Assembly (NCBI GenBank): GCA_964654285.1
Contig: CAZZJC010000008.1
Coordinates: forward strand, 62,001 to 126,000
DNA from: BJHQ01 sp964654285
GTDB lineage: Bacteria > Planctomycetota > UBA11346
DNA length: 64,000 nt
Reading direction: 5' to 3'
Each line of letters starts with the position of its first letter. The stretch's first letter is position 1. The position numbers were made by a program, and so were the translations under genes. The notes under the pieces were generated by a model, which was given only the letters and a program-made list of their open reading frames with translations, ran no database searches and was not told where the DNA came from. This document shows, one piece after another, positions 54,020-62,420 of the stretch.

Positions 54020-56272
54020 TCAGACCAGATCGCACTTCCCGCCCGCGCAGGCGACCGCGTCGAGCAGTTTCGTGTCGTCCGATTCCTCCGCCATCAGGGT
54101 GTAGTCGACCGGCAGGTATTCGCGCTTCAGGTCTTCCCACAGCTTGCAGTTGTTGACGCGCTTCAGGCAGTAGGTCATGCGGCGCACGTCGCCGGCGAAA
54201 TAGTTCTTGGCGAACTTGTGGGCGCGGCGGACCCAGTCCTTCTGCAGAAGCAGTTTGCGGATGCTGTCCTGCAGGTTCGCCAGATCCTTTTCCACCATGC
54301 CGGCCTGGATCTGCGGGAGTTCCAGGCTCTTGCCGCGGCCCAGGGCGCAGTCGCAGGCGGCCCAGAGGTCATTGTCGAAGGCGTGGCAGCCGTCGACGAT
54401 CAGGCCCGAGGCGAAGAGCGATCCGACGCCGTATTCCTTGACCACCTCGTCGTAGGTGAACACGGCGCAGAACGGGGCCTGCGGGTAGTCGAGGTCGCCG
54501 CCCTCGGGCAGCAGCGATACGCCGGCGAAGGCGGCGCGGTGGTCGTAGATGTAGCGCGAGACCTGTTCCCATTCCGTCTCGCCCACGGTGATGGTGTTCG
54601 AGACGTTGTGGCGCAGCCACGACGCGGTGCACCTTTCGGCCCGGCGGCCGGCGGCGACCCAGTTGTCCTGGGTCATGCGGACCAGGCCCAGCAGGTCGAC
54701 GGCGGTCATGGTGTCCTTGGTCTTGGCCTCGTCCGGGACTTCGATGCAGAAGGTGATCACCGCATCGGTGCCGTTGGGATTCCACACGCTCTTCTCGACG
54801 GCGCGCGGGTTGTGCTCGCGGAAGTACTGGAAGGGCGCCTCGCCGATGTTGGCCTGGACGCGCCGGAAATAGCGCCGCGCGTGGTGCGCGTGGATGCCGG
54901 ACGCGGTGCCGAGGATGCACGAGGTGGTGCCGGCCGGCTTGACGCAGGTCGCGCGGGCGCAGGGGTTGATCTTGATCTTGGCGGCGATGTCGGCGTTGAC
55001 GTCGAGGATGAGCTGCGCCATGCGGCGCTGCACCGCCGGATCGAAGGCGATCTTCGGGTTGTCCATCATGCCGGTCATCGAGCATCCCAGCAGGGCCTCG
55101 CGGCGGACGATGCGCTCGGTCACCGGGCCGAGGTAGTCGAACCTGGCGTAGCCGGCCTGGAGCGTGCCGAGGATGGCGGCGGCGCGGCAGGCGCGTTCGA
55201 GCACCTCCTTGGTGGTGCACGCCTTCATGTTCAGTTCGCAGAGGTTGCAGAAATGCCAGCCGGTCGCCCCGGTTTCCACATCGACCGGATACATGCCGAT
55301 CTCGACGCAGGGGTTGTACATGATCTCGGTCGAGTCGGCCCAGACGAAGCCGGGTTCGCCGAACTCTTTGACCGCGGTCATCAGCTGCGCGAACTGCTCG
55401 TACGAGACCTGGTCGCGCAGCAGCAGGGCCGAATTGTTGGAGCGGCCGCGCTGCGGATTCTTGATGAACCAGTCGCCGGTCTTGGCCCGGATCATCACAT
55501 CGTCATCGAGCGAGAACATGCAGATGGTCGCGCTGCGGCGCACCCCGCCGGCCAGCACCGCGTCGCTGGCGTGCATCACGATGTCGTAGGCGTCGATCGT
55601 CGGCATGCGCACCGGGCTGCCGGACAGCGCCAGGCGGTTGTCGAGCACCAGACGGATCTGCTCCAGCGAACGTTCGAGCGGCTTGGGGCCGGGCGCCTTG
55701 CCGATGCCGCTCGACAGCGGCGAACCCTGGGGGCGGATCTGGGAATAGTCGAAGGTCACGTTGACCCCGGCGTATTCCGGGAAGGGCTGGTCGGTGGTGA
55801 GGTAGCTCGAGATCAGCACGCCGAGGGCGTCGGACCAGCCTTCGATAGAATCCGGGATGACGAACGTCGCCTTGTCCTTGCCCGGCTTCTGGATCGGGGG
55901 CAGTTTGGCGACGTGGTGCTTCTGCACCGAGAAGCCGACGCCGCAGCCGCACAGCAGCAGCCACAGCGCCTCCTGGAAGAAGCGCGGGCGGTCGCAGTAG
56001 GAGACGGTGCAGTTGTAGAGGCGCGCATTCTTGTCGAGGATCGGACGGCCGCCGAACTGCAGCGCGCGCTGGCTGCCCAGCACCAGGCGGTCCTTCACCG
56101 CCGCCTTGGCGTAGGCGATCTCGTCGGCGATCGGGAACTGCGCGTAGGTCTGCTCATGCATGCTGAAGACGCGGTCGGTCGCCTCTTCGAAGGTCTCGCG
56201 TCGGCCCAGCCCGGCGTTGTAGCGGGCGTACTTGGTGTTGAAGGTATAGGCTTGGAGTTGGGCGACGGTCAT
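54020..56272 (-). CDS. nrdJ: Adenosylcobalamin-dependent ribonucleotide reductase, monomeric class II
   Basis: 750 residues from ATG 56272. Converts ribonucleotides (probably triphosphates) to deoxy forms without oxygen, using vitamin B12. Size and features match the Lactobacillus RTPR type. The catalytic N-x-C-x-E is NPCVEIG at 320-326 (thiyl Cys322). N-terminal redox Cys88 lies in YNCTVSYC. AGGVRRSA is at 241-248 and GMMDNPKI lies further on. The C-terminal shuttle pair is CAGGKC, followed by DLV at the very end. The 50-codon upstream extension is Pro/Arg-rich and discarded. It has a candidate NrdR-controlled promoter. It is the only reductase visible. Confidence 0.93.
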   Translation of the reverse strand: MTVAQLQAYTFNTKYARYNAGLGRRETFEEATDRVFSMHEQTYAQFPIADEIAYAKAAVKDRLVLGSQRALQFGGRPILDKNARLYNCTVSYCDRPRFFQEALWLLLCGCGVGFSVQKHHVAKLPPIQKPGKDKATFVIPDSIEGWSDALGVLISSYLTTDQPFPEYAGVNVTFDYSQIRPQGSPLSSGIGKAPGPKPLERSLEQIRLVLDNRLALSGSPVRMPTIDAYDIVMHASDAVLAGGVRRSATICMFSLDDDVMIRAKTGDWFIKNPQRGRSNNSALLLRDQVSYEQFAQLMTAVKEFGEPGFVWADSTEIMYNPCVEIGMYPVDVETGATGWHFCNLCELNMKACTTKEVLERACRAAAILGTLQAGYARFDYLGPVTERIVRREALLGCSMTGMMDNPKIAFDPAVQRRMAQLILDVNADIAAKIKINPCARATCVKPAGTTSCILGTASGIHAHHARRYFRRVQANIGEAPFQYFREHNPRAVEKSVWNPNGTDAVITFCIEVPDEAKTKDTMTAVDLLGLVRMTQDNWVAAGRRAERCTASWLRHNVSNTITVGETEWEQVSRYIYDHRAAFAGVSLLPEGGDLDYPQAPFCAVFTYDEVVKEYGVGSLFASGLIVDGCHAFDNDLWAACDCALGRGKSLELPQIQAGMVEKDLANLQDSIRKLLLQKDWVRRAHKFAKNYFAGDVRRMTYCLKRVNNCKLWEDLKREYLPVDYTLMAEESDDTKLLDAVACAGGKCDLV

Positions 56273-56383
56273 GGCGGTCCTGGGGGCTTGGCGCCGGGGC
56301 GGCGGCGGGGTTGACCGCGCCGGGGCGGGCGCGGGTTGGCAGGCGGGCGAAGTTGGTGGGGTTGGCGGCAGCGGCGAGAGGAT

Positions 56384-56399
56384 ACACCATATATGGGGG
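56384..56399 (-). promoter_or_regulatory. NrdR-like box overlapping the nrdJ promoter
   Basis: ACACCATATATGGGGG fits the NrdR consensus (ACACWATATATWGTGT) well in its left half and core. On the minus strand TTGCAC (56415-56410), 18 bp and TATGGT (56391-56386) form a plausible sigma70 promoter reading into nrdJ, with the box over the -10. A second weaker CTATAT-core site lies at about 56420-56435. Confidence 0.5.
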
Positions 56400-56532
56400 G
56401 CGATCCTCGGTGCAACCCCCACCTATATCGTTCCAGGCCACTCATGTCGCTTCTCATCTGGATAGAATGTACCGAATAAACTGGTCGAACTGATGCCGGA
56501 GACAACAGCGGTGCGATCTCGGCGCTAAGCCA

Positions 56533-56565
56533 CTGCAGGTCACCTGCAGGCCACCTGCAGGTCAC
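56533..56565. repeat. Three direct copies of an 11-bp CTGCAGGYCAC repeat
   Basis: CTGCAGGTCAC, CTGCAGGCCAC and CTGCAGGTCAC are head-to-tail, each beginning with a CTGCAG palindrome. They lie between divergent nrdJ and the SGNH hydrolase gene, about one helical turn per unit. This layout suits cooperative regulator binding. There is no known match. Confidence 0.6.
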
Positions 56566-56641
56566 CGCGAGTGTGACACGGAGGGTGGTTTGGGCTCTAA
56601 GTCTCCGGTCCCAAGTGGGACAGGACGGGGCTTCGTGGCTG

Positions 56642-57772
56642 ATGAAGTCCAACCCGACCCAAGGTGAGGTTCCGGCCGCTACGCTCCCGAGCCGTCAGGA
56701 ACCACGGCGTAGCCTGCCCGTAACCTGGGCCATCCTGCTTGCTTTGCTCCTGGGGGTGTGCCTGGGTACCGGATGGGCCCAGTGGAGCGTCTCCGCCCAT
56801 GATGGTGGAATGAAACCGATCCATGATCGGGGATGGTCTTCCGACCGGATTCGCAGCCAACACCGGCTGGAATCGGTGCCTGAGGCGGTGACGGCTCCAG
56901 TCCCGGCCGCAACCATCCGTCTGGCGATCATCGGTGACAGCCTGTCGGCGGGAAGGCCGCGGCAGGCGCCTCCGACGCAGGGGGCACCGGATCTGACCTG
57001 GGTGGATGTCCTGGCGTTGACGGGACGGGCCGATCTGGGGGGGTGGCAGGCCGAGCGTCCGGGCCGACCCGGACCGGGCTGGGGCCATCTGTGGGCGGCC
57101 TGGGGTGTGACCAATGGTGCCGTGCTGGAAAAACCGTGGCTCGATGAGGTCGTGGCGCGCAGGAACGACCTCGATGCCGTGCTCATCTTCCTGGGGCACA
57201 ATGAGCTGTTCCCCCTGATCTCGCGCGATCTCCTGGCCCAACCAGCGGTCTTTGCGCAACGTCTGGATGCGGTCAGTCGGCAATATGCCAGCGAATTGGC
57301 CCAGATCCTCGATCGTCTGGTGCTGGCCTTTGGGCAACGCGTCCACCTCATGCTGGCAGCGGATTGGAATGGAACTCCGCTGGTGAAGTCGATTCCGATG
57401 CCACGGGCGGATGCCCTTCGGCTGACCGACGCGACCCATCGTCTTCGCGATTGCACCATGCAGGCGGCGGTGATCCGTGGTCTGCCGGTGATCGACGCCG
57501 AGACCGTCCTGCGGCGCCTGGTCGATCGGCCGATCCTGACCGTCGGCGGGGTGGATATCGCCACGAACGCCAGCCTCGGTACCGCCACCGCCGGCTTCCT
57601 GCCCGATGCCGTGCACTGCACCACTGTCCTGCACGGCCATCTCGCCAACGCGGTCATCGACCATCTGGCCTTGCATTCCGGCAAGGGCCTGCCGCGCCTG
57701 AGCGAAACCGACCTCCTGGATCTGGCGGGAATCGCCAGGACTAAAATCGCCATCCGACCCAACGCACCATGA
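56642..57772 (+). CDS. Membrane-anchored SGNH/GDSL hydrolase
   Basis: 376 residues from ATG 56642. A TM anchor (about 27-45, VTWAILLALLLGVCLGTGWA) precedes a lipase/esterase-fold SGNH domain. Block I is AIIGDSLSAG with nucleophile Ser100, block III is FLGHNELF with Asn187, and block V is PDAVHCT with Asp322-x-x-His325. Such enzymes often remove acetyl groups from polysaccharide. It faces the periplasm or outside. It lies 13 bp before a dockerin-like protein and near a cohesin-like one, suggesting a shared surface role. An in-frame ATG at 56573 is less likely. Confidence 0.85.
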   Translation: MKSNPTQGEVPAATLPSRQEPRRSLPVTWAILLALLLGVCLGTGWAQWSVSAHDGGMKPIHDRGWSSDRIRSQHRLESVPEAVTAPVPAATIRLAIIGDSLSAGRPRQAPPTQGAPDLTWVDVLALTGRADLGGWQAERPGRPGPGWGHLWAAWGVTNGAVLEKPWLDEVVARRNDLDAVLIFLGHNELFPLISRDLLAQPAVFAQRLDAVSRQYASELAQILDRLVLAFGQRVHLMLAADWNGTPLVKSIPMPRADALRLTDATHRLRDCTMQAAVIRGLPVIDAETVLRRLVDRPILTVGGVDIATNASLGTATAGFLPDAVHCTTVLHGHLANAVIDHLALHSGKGLPRLSETDLLDLAGIARTKIAIRPNAP

Positions 57773-57785
57773 TCAGGAATCACCC

Positions 57786-58808
57786 ATGATCCGACATCTC
57801 CTCTGCCTCGTCCTGGTCCTCGTCTCCTGCCGAGCCCACTCGGCGGGGGTTGACCTGTCCTTCTACACCCAGCCGTTCGACTACACCTCGGTCACCAACG
57901 GGACGGCGGTATTTCGATGCGTTCCCAATTTTTCGGTGAATCAAAGGTTCTCCTGGCTGGAGAACGGCGTGGCGCTGAGCAATGGCGGCGGGGTGAGCGG
58001 AGCCACCACCGACACCCTGACGATCACCGCCACGGCAGCGAGAAATGGCAAGAGGTACTCCTGCCTCGTCAATGCGGATATGGGCAAGGGTGGCGCTTCC
58101 TACAATCCGACCACGACCCGCGAAGGCACCTTGACGGTGGTCGCGACCGCCCCCGCCTTGGCGATCACACCGTCAAGCGGCAGCGCGCTGACTGGCGGAT
58201 CTCTCGTCACCATCCGCACCACCGGACAGGGTGCGGTCTGGACCTATGCGTTCTCCTCGCCACCAGCGAGCGTCGAGATCTTCCCCGACCGTTACGCGTC
58301 GCTGCAAACCTTTGAAATCAATCTGCCCAGCATTGTTTCAGGAACGCTGAGCGTCACCTGCACGGCAGGGGCCGCCAGCGTCACCAATACCTACCCGCTG
58401 CAGTCCGAAAATCTGGCGCCGATCGCGACCGGAGACGACTACCGGGTGCCGAAAGCCCTGATTTTCAAGGGCTATACCCTGACGGTTCCTGCCGCCAGAG
58501 GGGTGTTGGCGAACGATTCCGACCCCAATGGGACGGCGCTGACCGCGATCCTCGTCACGCCGCCAGGCGTCGGGACCTTGACCCTCAACCCCGATGGCGG
58601 ATTCACCTGGGCCGTCCCGGCCACCAATCCCACCGTCGGCATCCTCGATTCCTTCGTCTACAAGGCGTCGGATGGCACCCTGAACTCGGGCGATACCACG
58701 GTGTTTCTCCAGGCCCTGCCCAGTCCGGGGGATCTCAATCTGGATGGCGTCGTTGATGCCCAGGATCTCGAGATCGTGACCAGCAGGATGGGTGTCCATT
58801 ACCCCTGA
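57786..58808 (+). CDS. Secreted Ig/cadherin-like protein ending in a dockerin-type repeat
   Basis: 340 residues. Signal peptide 1-20 (HLLCLVLVLVSCRAHSAG). An Ig-like domain (about 22-118, with FRCVPNFS...RFSWLENGVAL and RYSCLVNAD cysteines) is followed by a second beta domain (120-205). A cadherin-like tandem module follows (about 210-310: APIATGDDYRVPKAL, GVLANDSDPNGTALTAI, GGFTWAVPA). The C-terminus GDLNLDGVVDAQDLEIVTSR (315-334) is a dockerin-type calcium-binding loop, but only one repeat is present where type I dockerins have two. It probably docks to a cohesin such as the next protein's. Confidence 0.75.
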   Translation: MIRHLLCLVLVLVSCRAHSAGVDLSFYTQPFDYTSVTNGTAVFRCVPNFSVNQRFSWLENGVALSNGGGVSGATTDTLTITATAARNGKRYSCLVNADMGKGGASYNPTTTREGTLTVVATAPALAITPSSGSALTGGSLVTIRTTGQGAVWTYAFSSPPASVEIFPDRYASLQTFEINLPSIVSGTLSVTCTAGAASVTNTYPLQSENLAPIATGDDYRVPKALIFKGYTLTVPAARGVLANDSDPNGTALTAILVTPPGVGTLTLNPDGGFTWAVPATNPTVGILDSFVYKASDGTLNSGDTTVFLQALPSPGDLNLDGVVDAQDLEIVTSRMGVHYP

Positions 58809-58848
58809 GGAGGCACGTCACCGCATTCCCAACCCCGAAGGATCCGCC

Positions 58849-60630
58849 ATGTTCAAATCGATGGTCAGCGCGCTGCTCGTCATGTTGGCGACGTTCGCCC
58901 ACGCGGCCACGCCCACCGTGGTCCTGGAGTGCGATTCCCGCACCCCGGCTGTAGGAGCCACGGTCGTGGTGTTCTTCCACGTCGCCAGCGCGCCAGCCAG
59001 CGCCACCTGGAACCAATACCTGACCTTTGACAAGACCCGGCTGGCGTTGACCGGCCAGGCAGGGGGCAGCACCGGCGTCTTCGTGCCGGACAGCAGGAGT
59101 CTGGCCGATATCAACGCCTCCGGCCAGGTCCGCGCGGCAGGATACGTCGCCGGGGGCGCTTCGGGAACTCCGGTGTCGGGAACCATGACCATGGGTACGT
59201 TCACTTTCCGGACCCTGTCTGCCGGCACGGCGACGATCACCACCGCCGGCCGGCATAGCAGCAATCTCTCGGCAAACCTCCTCATCGGACCGGCTCCGGG
59301 CAGGACCCTCACCGTGCCTGACAGCAGCGCCGTCGTGATCTTGACCATCGGCGGTTCGGGCGGCATCCCGGTGATCACCACCGCGCCCGTGAACGCCACG
59401 GTGACGGTGGGTCAGACGGCGACGTTCACCGCCACCGCCAGCGGTACGCCGACCCCGACCTACCAATGGCAATCGGCGCCAGCGGGAAGCGGCTCCTTCG
59501 TCGACATCATCGGTGCCACGGCGGCGAGCTGCACCACGCCCGCGACAACCCTGGATCAGACGGGCACGCGATTCCGGGTCATCGCCAGCAATAGCGCGGG
59601 TTCGGCCACCTCGACCGAGGCGATCCTGACCATCGACGGGATCGCTCCCGCGATCACGTCCCAGCCGGTCGATGCTGCGGTGATCGCAGGCCAGACCGCG
59701 ACCTTCACCGCCAGCGCGAGCGGCACCCCGGCGCCGACCTTCCAGTGGCAATCCGCTCCCGCGGTGGGCGCGTTCACCAACATCAGCGGCGCGACCTCGG
59801 CCAGCTATACCACCCCGGCGACGACCTTAGCCCAGAACGGCACCCGCTATCAGGTCATCGCAACAAACAGCGCCGGGACGGCGACCTCGAGCATCGCGAC
59901 CCTGACCGTCACGGCGGCGGCGGTCGTGGTCGCCCCGGTGATCACCACCCAGCCGACGGATCAGACCGTGACGGAAGGCCAGACCGCGACCTTCTCCGCC
60001 ACCGCGAGCGGCAGCCCGGCGCCAACCTTCCAATGGCAATCCGCTCCCGCGGTGGGCGCGTTCACCGACATCAGCGGCGCGACCTCGGCCAGCTACACCA
60101 CCCCGGCGACGACCTTGGCCCAGAACGGCAGCCGCTATCAGGTCATCGCGACGAACAGCGCCGGGACGGCGACTTCGAGCATCGCGACCCTGACCGTCAC
60201 AGCAGCGGCGATCGTGGTCGCCCCGGTGATCACCACCCAGCCGACGGATCAGGCCGTGACGCAAGGCCAGACCGCGACCTTCATCGCCAGCGCGAGCGGT
60301 AGCCCGGCGCCGACCTTCCAATGGCAATCCGCCTCGGCCGCCGGTGCCTTCTCCGACATCGTGGGAGCAACGGCGGCAAGCTATACCACGCCTGCTGCGT
60401 CCATGGCGCAGAACGGCATGCAGTTCCGACTCATCGCGACGAACCGTGCCGGCTCGGCGACGTCGACCATCGCCACCCTGAGCGTGACCGGGATCATCCC
60501 GCCACCGGCAGGGGATGGCGGTGGCGGCGGCGGTGGTGGCAAGAAGTGCGGTCTCGGTGGTGGTTTGGCGCTGGCCGGACTCGTTTTCGCGCTCGTGGGA
60601 TGCGGGCGGCGCACCCGTCGGAACCGCTGA
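58849..60630 (+). CDS. Cohesin-like / multi-Ig surface protein with C-terminal sorting signal
   Basis: 593 residues from ATG 58849 (AAGGA upstream). Signal peptide 1-20. A cohesin-like domain (about 21-150) has VLECDSRTPAVGATVVVFFH, YLTFDKTRLALTG and GTFTFRTLSAGTATI. Then come four Ig-like repeats of about 90 residues, the last three nearly identical (e.g. TFQWQSAPAVGAFTDISGAT, TPATTLAQNGSRYQVIATNS). A poly-Gly linker, KKCGLGGG, a hydrophobic stretch and RRTRRNR end the chain. This tail is a tripartite sorting signal of the exosortase/rhombosortase or Myxo-CTERM kind. It is probably a cell-surface scaffold for the dockerin protein upstream. Confidence 0.75.
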   Translation: MFKSMVSALLVMLATFAHAATPTVVLECDSRTPAVGATVVVFFHVASAPASATWNQYLTFDKTRLALTGQAGGSTGVFVPDSRSLADINASGQVRAAGYVAGGASGTPVSGTMTMGTFTFRTLSAGTATITTAGRHSSNLSANLLIGPAPGRTLTVPDSSAVVILTIGGSGGIPVITTAPVNATVTVGQTATFTATASGTPTPTYQWQSAPAGSGSFVDIIGATAASCTTPATTLDQTGTRFRVIASNSAGSATSTEAILTIDGIAPAITSQPVDAAVIAGQTATFTASASGTPAPTFQWQSAPAVGAFTNISGATSASYTTPATTLAQNGTRYQVIATNSAGTATSSIATLTVTAAAVVVAPVITTQPTDQTVTEGQTATFSATASGSPAPTFQWQSAPAVGAFTDISGATSASYTTPATTLAQNGSRYQVIATNSAGTATSSIATLTVTAAAIVVAPVITTQPTDQAVTQGQTATFIASASGSPAPTFQWQSASAAGAFSDIVGATAASYTTPAASMAQNGMQFRLIATNRAGSATSTIATLSVTGIIPPPAGDGGGGGGGGKKCGLGGGLALAGLVFALVGCGRRTRRNR

Positions 60631-60647
60631 TGCGGCAACGGCGCATC
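60629..60647. terminator. Small hairpin after the Ig-repeat gene
   Basis: GATGCG-N7-CGCATC, a perfect 6-bp stem overlapping the stop codon of the cohesin-like gene. There is no T-tract. It is a weak terminator candidate. Confidence 0.3.
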
Positions 60648-60744
60648 CACCATCCCGCATGCCAAGGGAGTCTTCATGGAGGACCAAGATCCCGCCGACG
60701 GATCGATCGCTTCCGCTGACCGTTCACGGATGAGGGAAACCGGT

Positions 60745-61209
60745 ATGAGCTGCTATGAATTCCACCATGTCGTGACCATCGGCGACACCAATCTGCTCGG
60801 CGGCGTCTATTACACCCGGGTCCTGGAATGGATGGGCCAGGCACGTGAGCGCTGGCTCATCGCCTGTGTGGCCGGGATCGATCAGTTGCTGCGGGATGGC
60901 CTGATCCTGATCACGCGCGAGGTGTCCTGTCGATTCGACAAGGAATTGCATCTCGGCGATCCGGTGGTGGTGCGGCTGGGCATTCCCGAGCTGGGGCACT
61001 GCGAACTGCGCTGCATCATGACGGTCACCCATGCCATCAGCGGCGAACGGCACGCCATCGGATCCCAGCGCATCGTCTGCGCCGGGGCTGACCATCGTTT
61101 CCGTCGCTGGCCCCCGACCTTGGCCGAGGCCGCCGCTCGCATCCCCGGCGAGTGGTCCTCGATGGACCTGCAAGACGTTCGACGTGCGCCGTTGGAGGCG
61201 GTGGCCTGA
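60745..61209 (+). CDS. Hotdog-fold acyl-CoA thioesterase
   Basis: 154 residues from ATG 60745, chosen because GAGGG lies 8 nt upstream; in-frame ATGs at 60676 and 60730 are alternatives. The 4HBT signature is near the start: YEFHHVVTIGDTNLLGGVYY, then TRVLEWMGQARERWL. This is closer to enediyne/polyketide thioesterases (YEYRHVVxFEETNLVGNVYY) than to YbgC. It hydrolyses acyl thioesters; substrate unknown. No polyketide synthase is in the window, so it may be a housekeeping or orphan gene. Confidence 0.8.
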   Translation: MSCYEFHHVVTIGDTNLLGGVYYTRVLEWMGQARERWLIACVAGIDQLLRDGLILITREVSCRFDKELHLGDPVVVRLGIPELGHCELRCIMTVTHAISGERHAIGSQRIVCAGADHRFRRWPPTLAEAAARIPGEWSSMDLQDVRRAPLEAVA

Positions 61210-61406
61210 TGTCGAGAGCGGTTTCCCTGCGAGACGGACGTCCATGTCCCCTTGCGCCCACGGGACGGTGCCGTGGCCTCCGGATCCCGGCCCCATGGGC
61301 GCCAGGATCCCGTGCAGGAAGGCGGCTTGCGAGTCCCGCGCCCGTCCATCACCCTGTAGCTGCATCCTGAAGGAGCGATCCTGGCATTGCGAGGCGGACC
61401 AAGCCC

Positions 61407-62420
61407 ATGACCGAAACGATGACGCTGGCCCAGATGTTCAGCCACATCCGGGAATCCGGAAGCGACCTGGATTGGAGCCGGTTCGTCGGCGCCGTCACGC
61501 CGCTCATCCATGCCACCGCCTTCCGGATCCTGGGCGATCCGCATATGGCCGAGGACGTGACCCAGGAGGTGCTCCTGGAAATCCGCGGCCGTGCCGCCCA
61601 GTTCACCTTCCACGATCGGGAATCCGAGCTTCAGGAGGTCTTCATCCGGGCCTGGATCGTCCGGATCACCTCGAGCGAATCCCTGAACCTGATGCGCGAG
61701 GTGAACGCCCGTCGGCGACGGGAAAAGAATTGGCATGATTGCAGCGCCGCGGATCCCCAGGTCGACGCGACGACGACTGCGGCGAACGATCCGGAAGCTG
61801 CAGCTGATGGGGAACGCCTGAACCAGGTTCGGCAGGCATTGCACGATTTGCCGGATGCGAAGCGGCAACCCGTGCTGCTGCGTTTCTTCGCCAACATGTC
61901 CTACGAGCAGATCGCCGTCGCCATGGGATGCAGCGAGCAGGTCGCACGCAAGAAGGTCTTCCGCTCGCTGCAGGCCATCCGAGCCCGGCTGGCCGGAGCG
62001 GCCGGGCTCTCCATCGCCAATCTGGACGGGATGTTCGAACGGCTGGCCTCCACCCCGCCGCCCGCGCCCGCCCCATTGCCGCCGGAATTCCTTCAGGCGC
62101 TGGTCCGGCTTCCTCCGGCTGGCCCAGCGGGAGGGATCAGCGGTACCGCTTGGTTGCTGATCGGGGCTGGAGCGATCCTCATCCCGGTGGGCATCGGAAT
62201 CGCCATGATCGCCGGTCCACAGGGGAACAGCCACACCGCGCCGAAGAGCGGCGACGCCGGTCTCATCACGACCCCACGTGCAACGGACAATGCGGGCGGA
62301 AACCGGTATTTCGAGCCCTACGCCACCTGGTACCGGCAAGGCCAGTACGCCGGCGATCGCCTGCGTCCACGTTACAACGCCGTCCAACCGCCATTGAATC
62401 CAGACTGCGGAACCAGGTGA
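61407..62420 (+). CDS. ECF sigma factor with C-terminal membrane anchor
   Basis: 337 residues. Sigma region 2 is RFVGAVTPLIHATAFRILGD and AEDVTQEVLLEIR (about 27-62). Region 4 is LPDAKRQPVLLRFFANMSYE and QIAVAMGCSEQVARKKVFRS (about 147-195). A Pro-rich stretch and a single TM helix (GTAWLLIGAGAILIPVGIGI, about 248-275) follow, then a hydrophilic tail of about 60 residues, probably outside the cytoplasm. Planctomycete-type ECF factors often carry such extensions, which may take the place of an anti-sigma factor. Its TGA overlaps the GTG of the next gene. An ATG at 61419 is an alternative start. Confidence 0.85.
   Translation: MTETMTLAQMFSHIRESGSDLDWSRFVGAVTPLIHATAFRILGDPHMAEDVTQEVLLEIRGRAAQFTFHDRESELQEVFIRAWIVRITSSESLNLMREVNARRRREKNWHDCSAADPQVDATTTAANDPEAAADGERLNQVRQALHDLPDAKRQPVLLRFFANMSYEQIAVAMGCSEQVARKKVFRSLQAIRARLAGAAGLSIANLDGMFERLASTPPPAPAPLPPEFLQALVRLPPAGPAGGISGTAWLLIGAGAILIPVGIGIAMIAGPQGNSHTAPKSGDAGLITTPRATDNAGGNRYFEPYATWYRQGQYAGDRLRPRYNAVQPPLNPDCGTR

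Noticed and set aside
56520..56580. Cobalamin riboswitch near the B12-dependent reductase
   Set aside because: GCCACTG and CAGGTCACCTGC echo parts of the B12-box region, but on the strand reading away from nrdJ, and the remaining conserved segments are missing.
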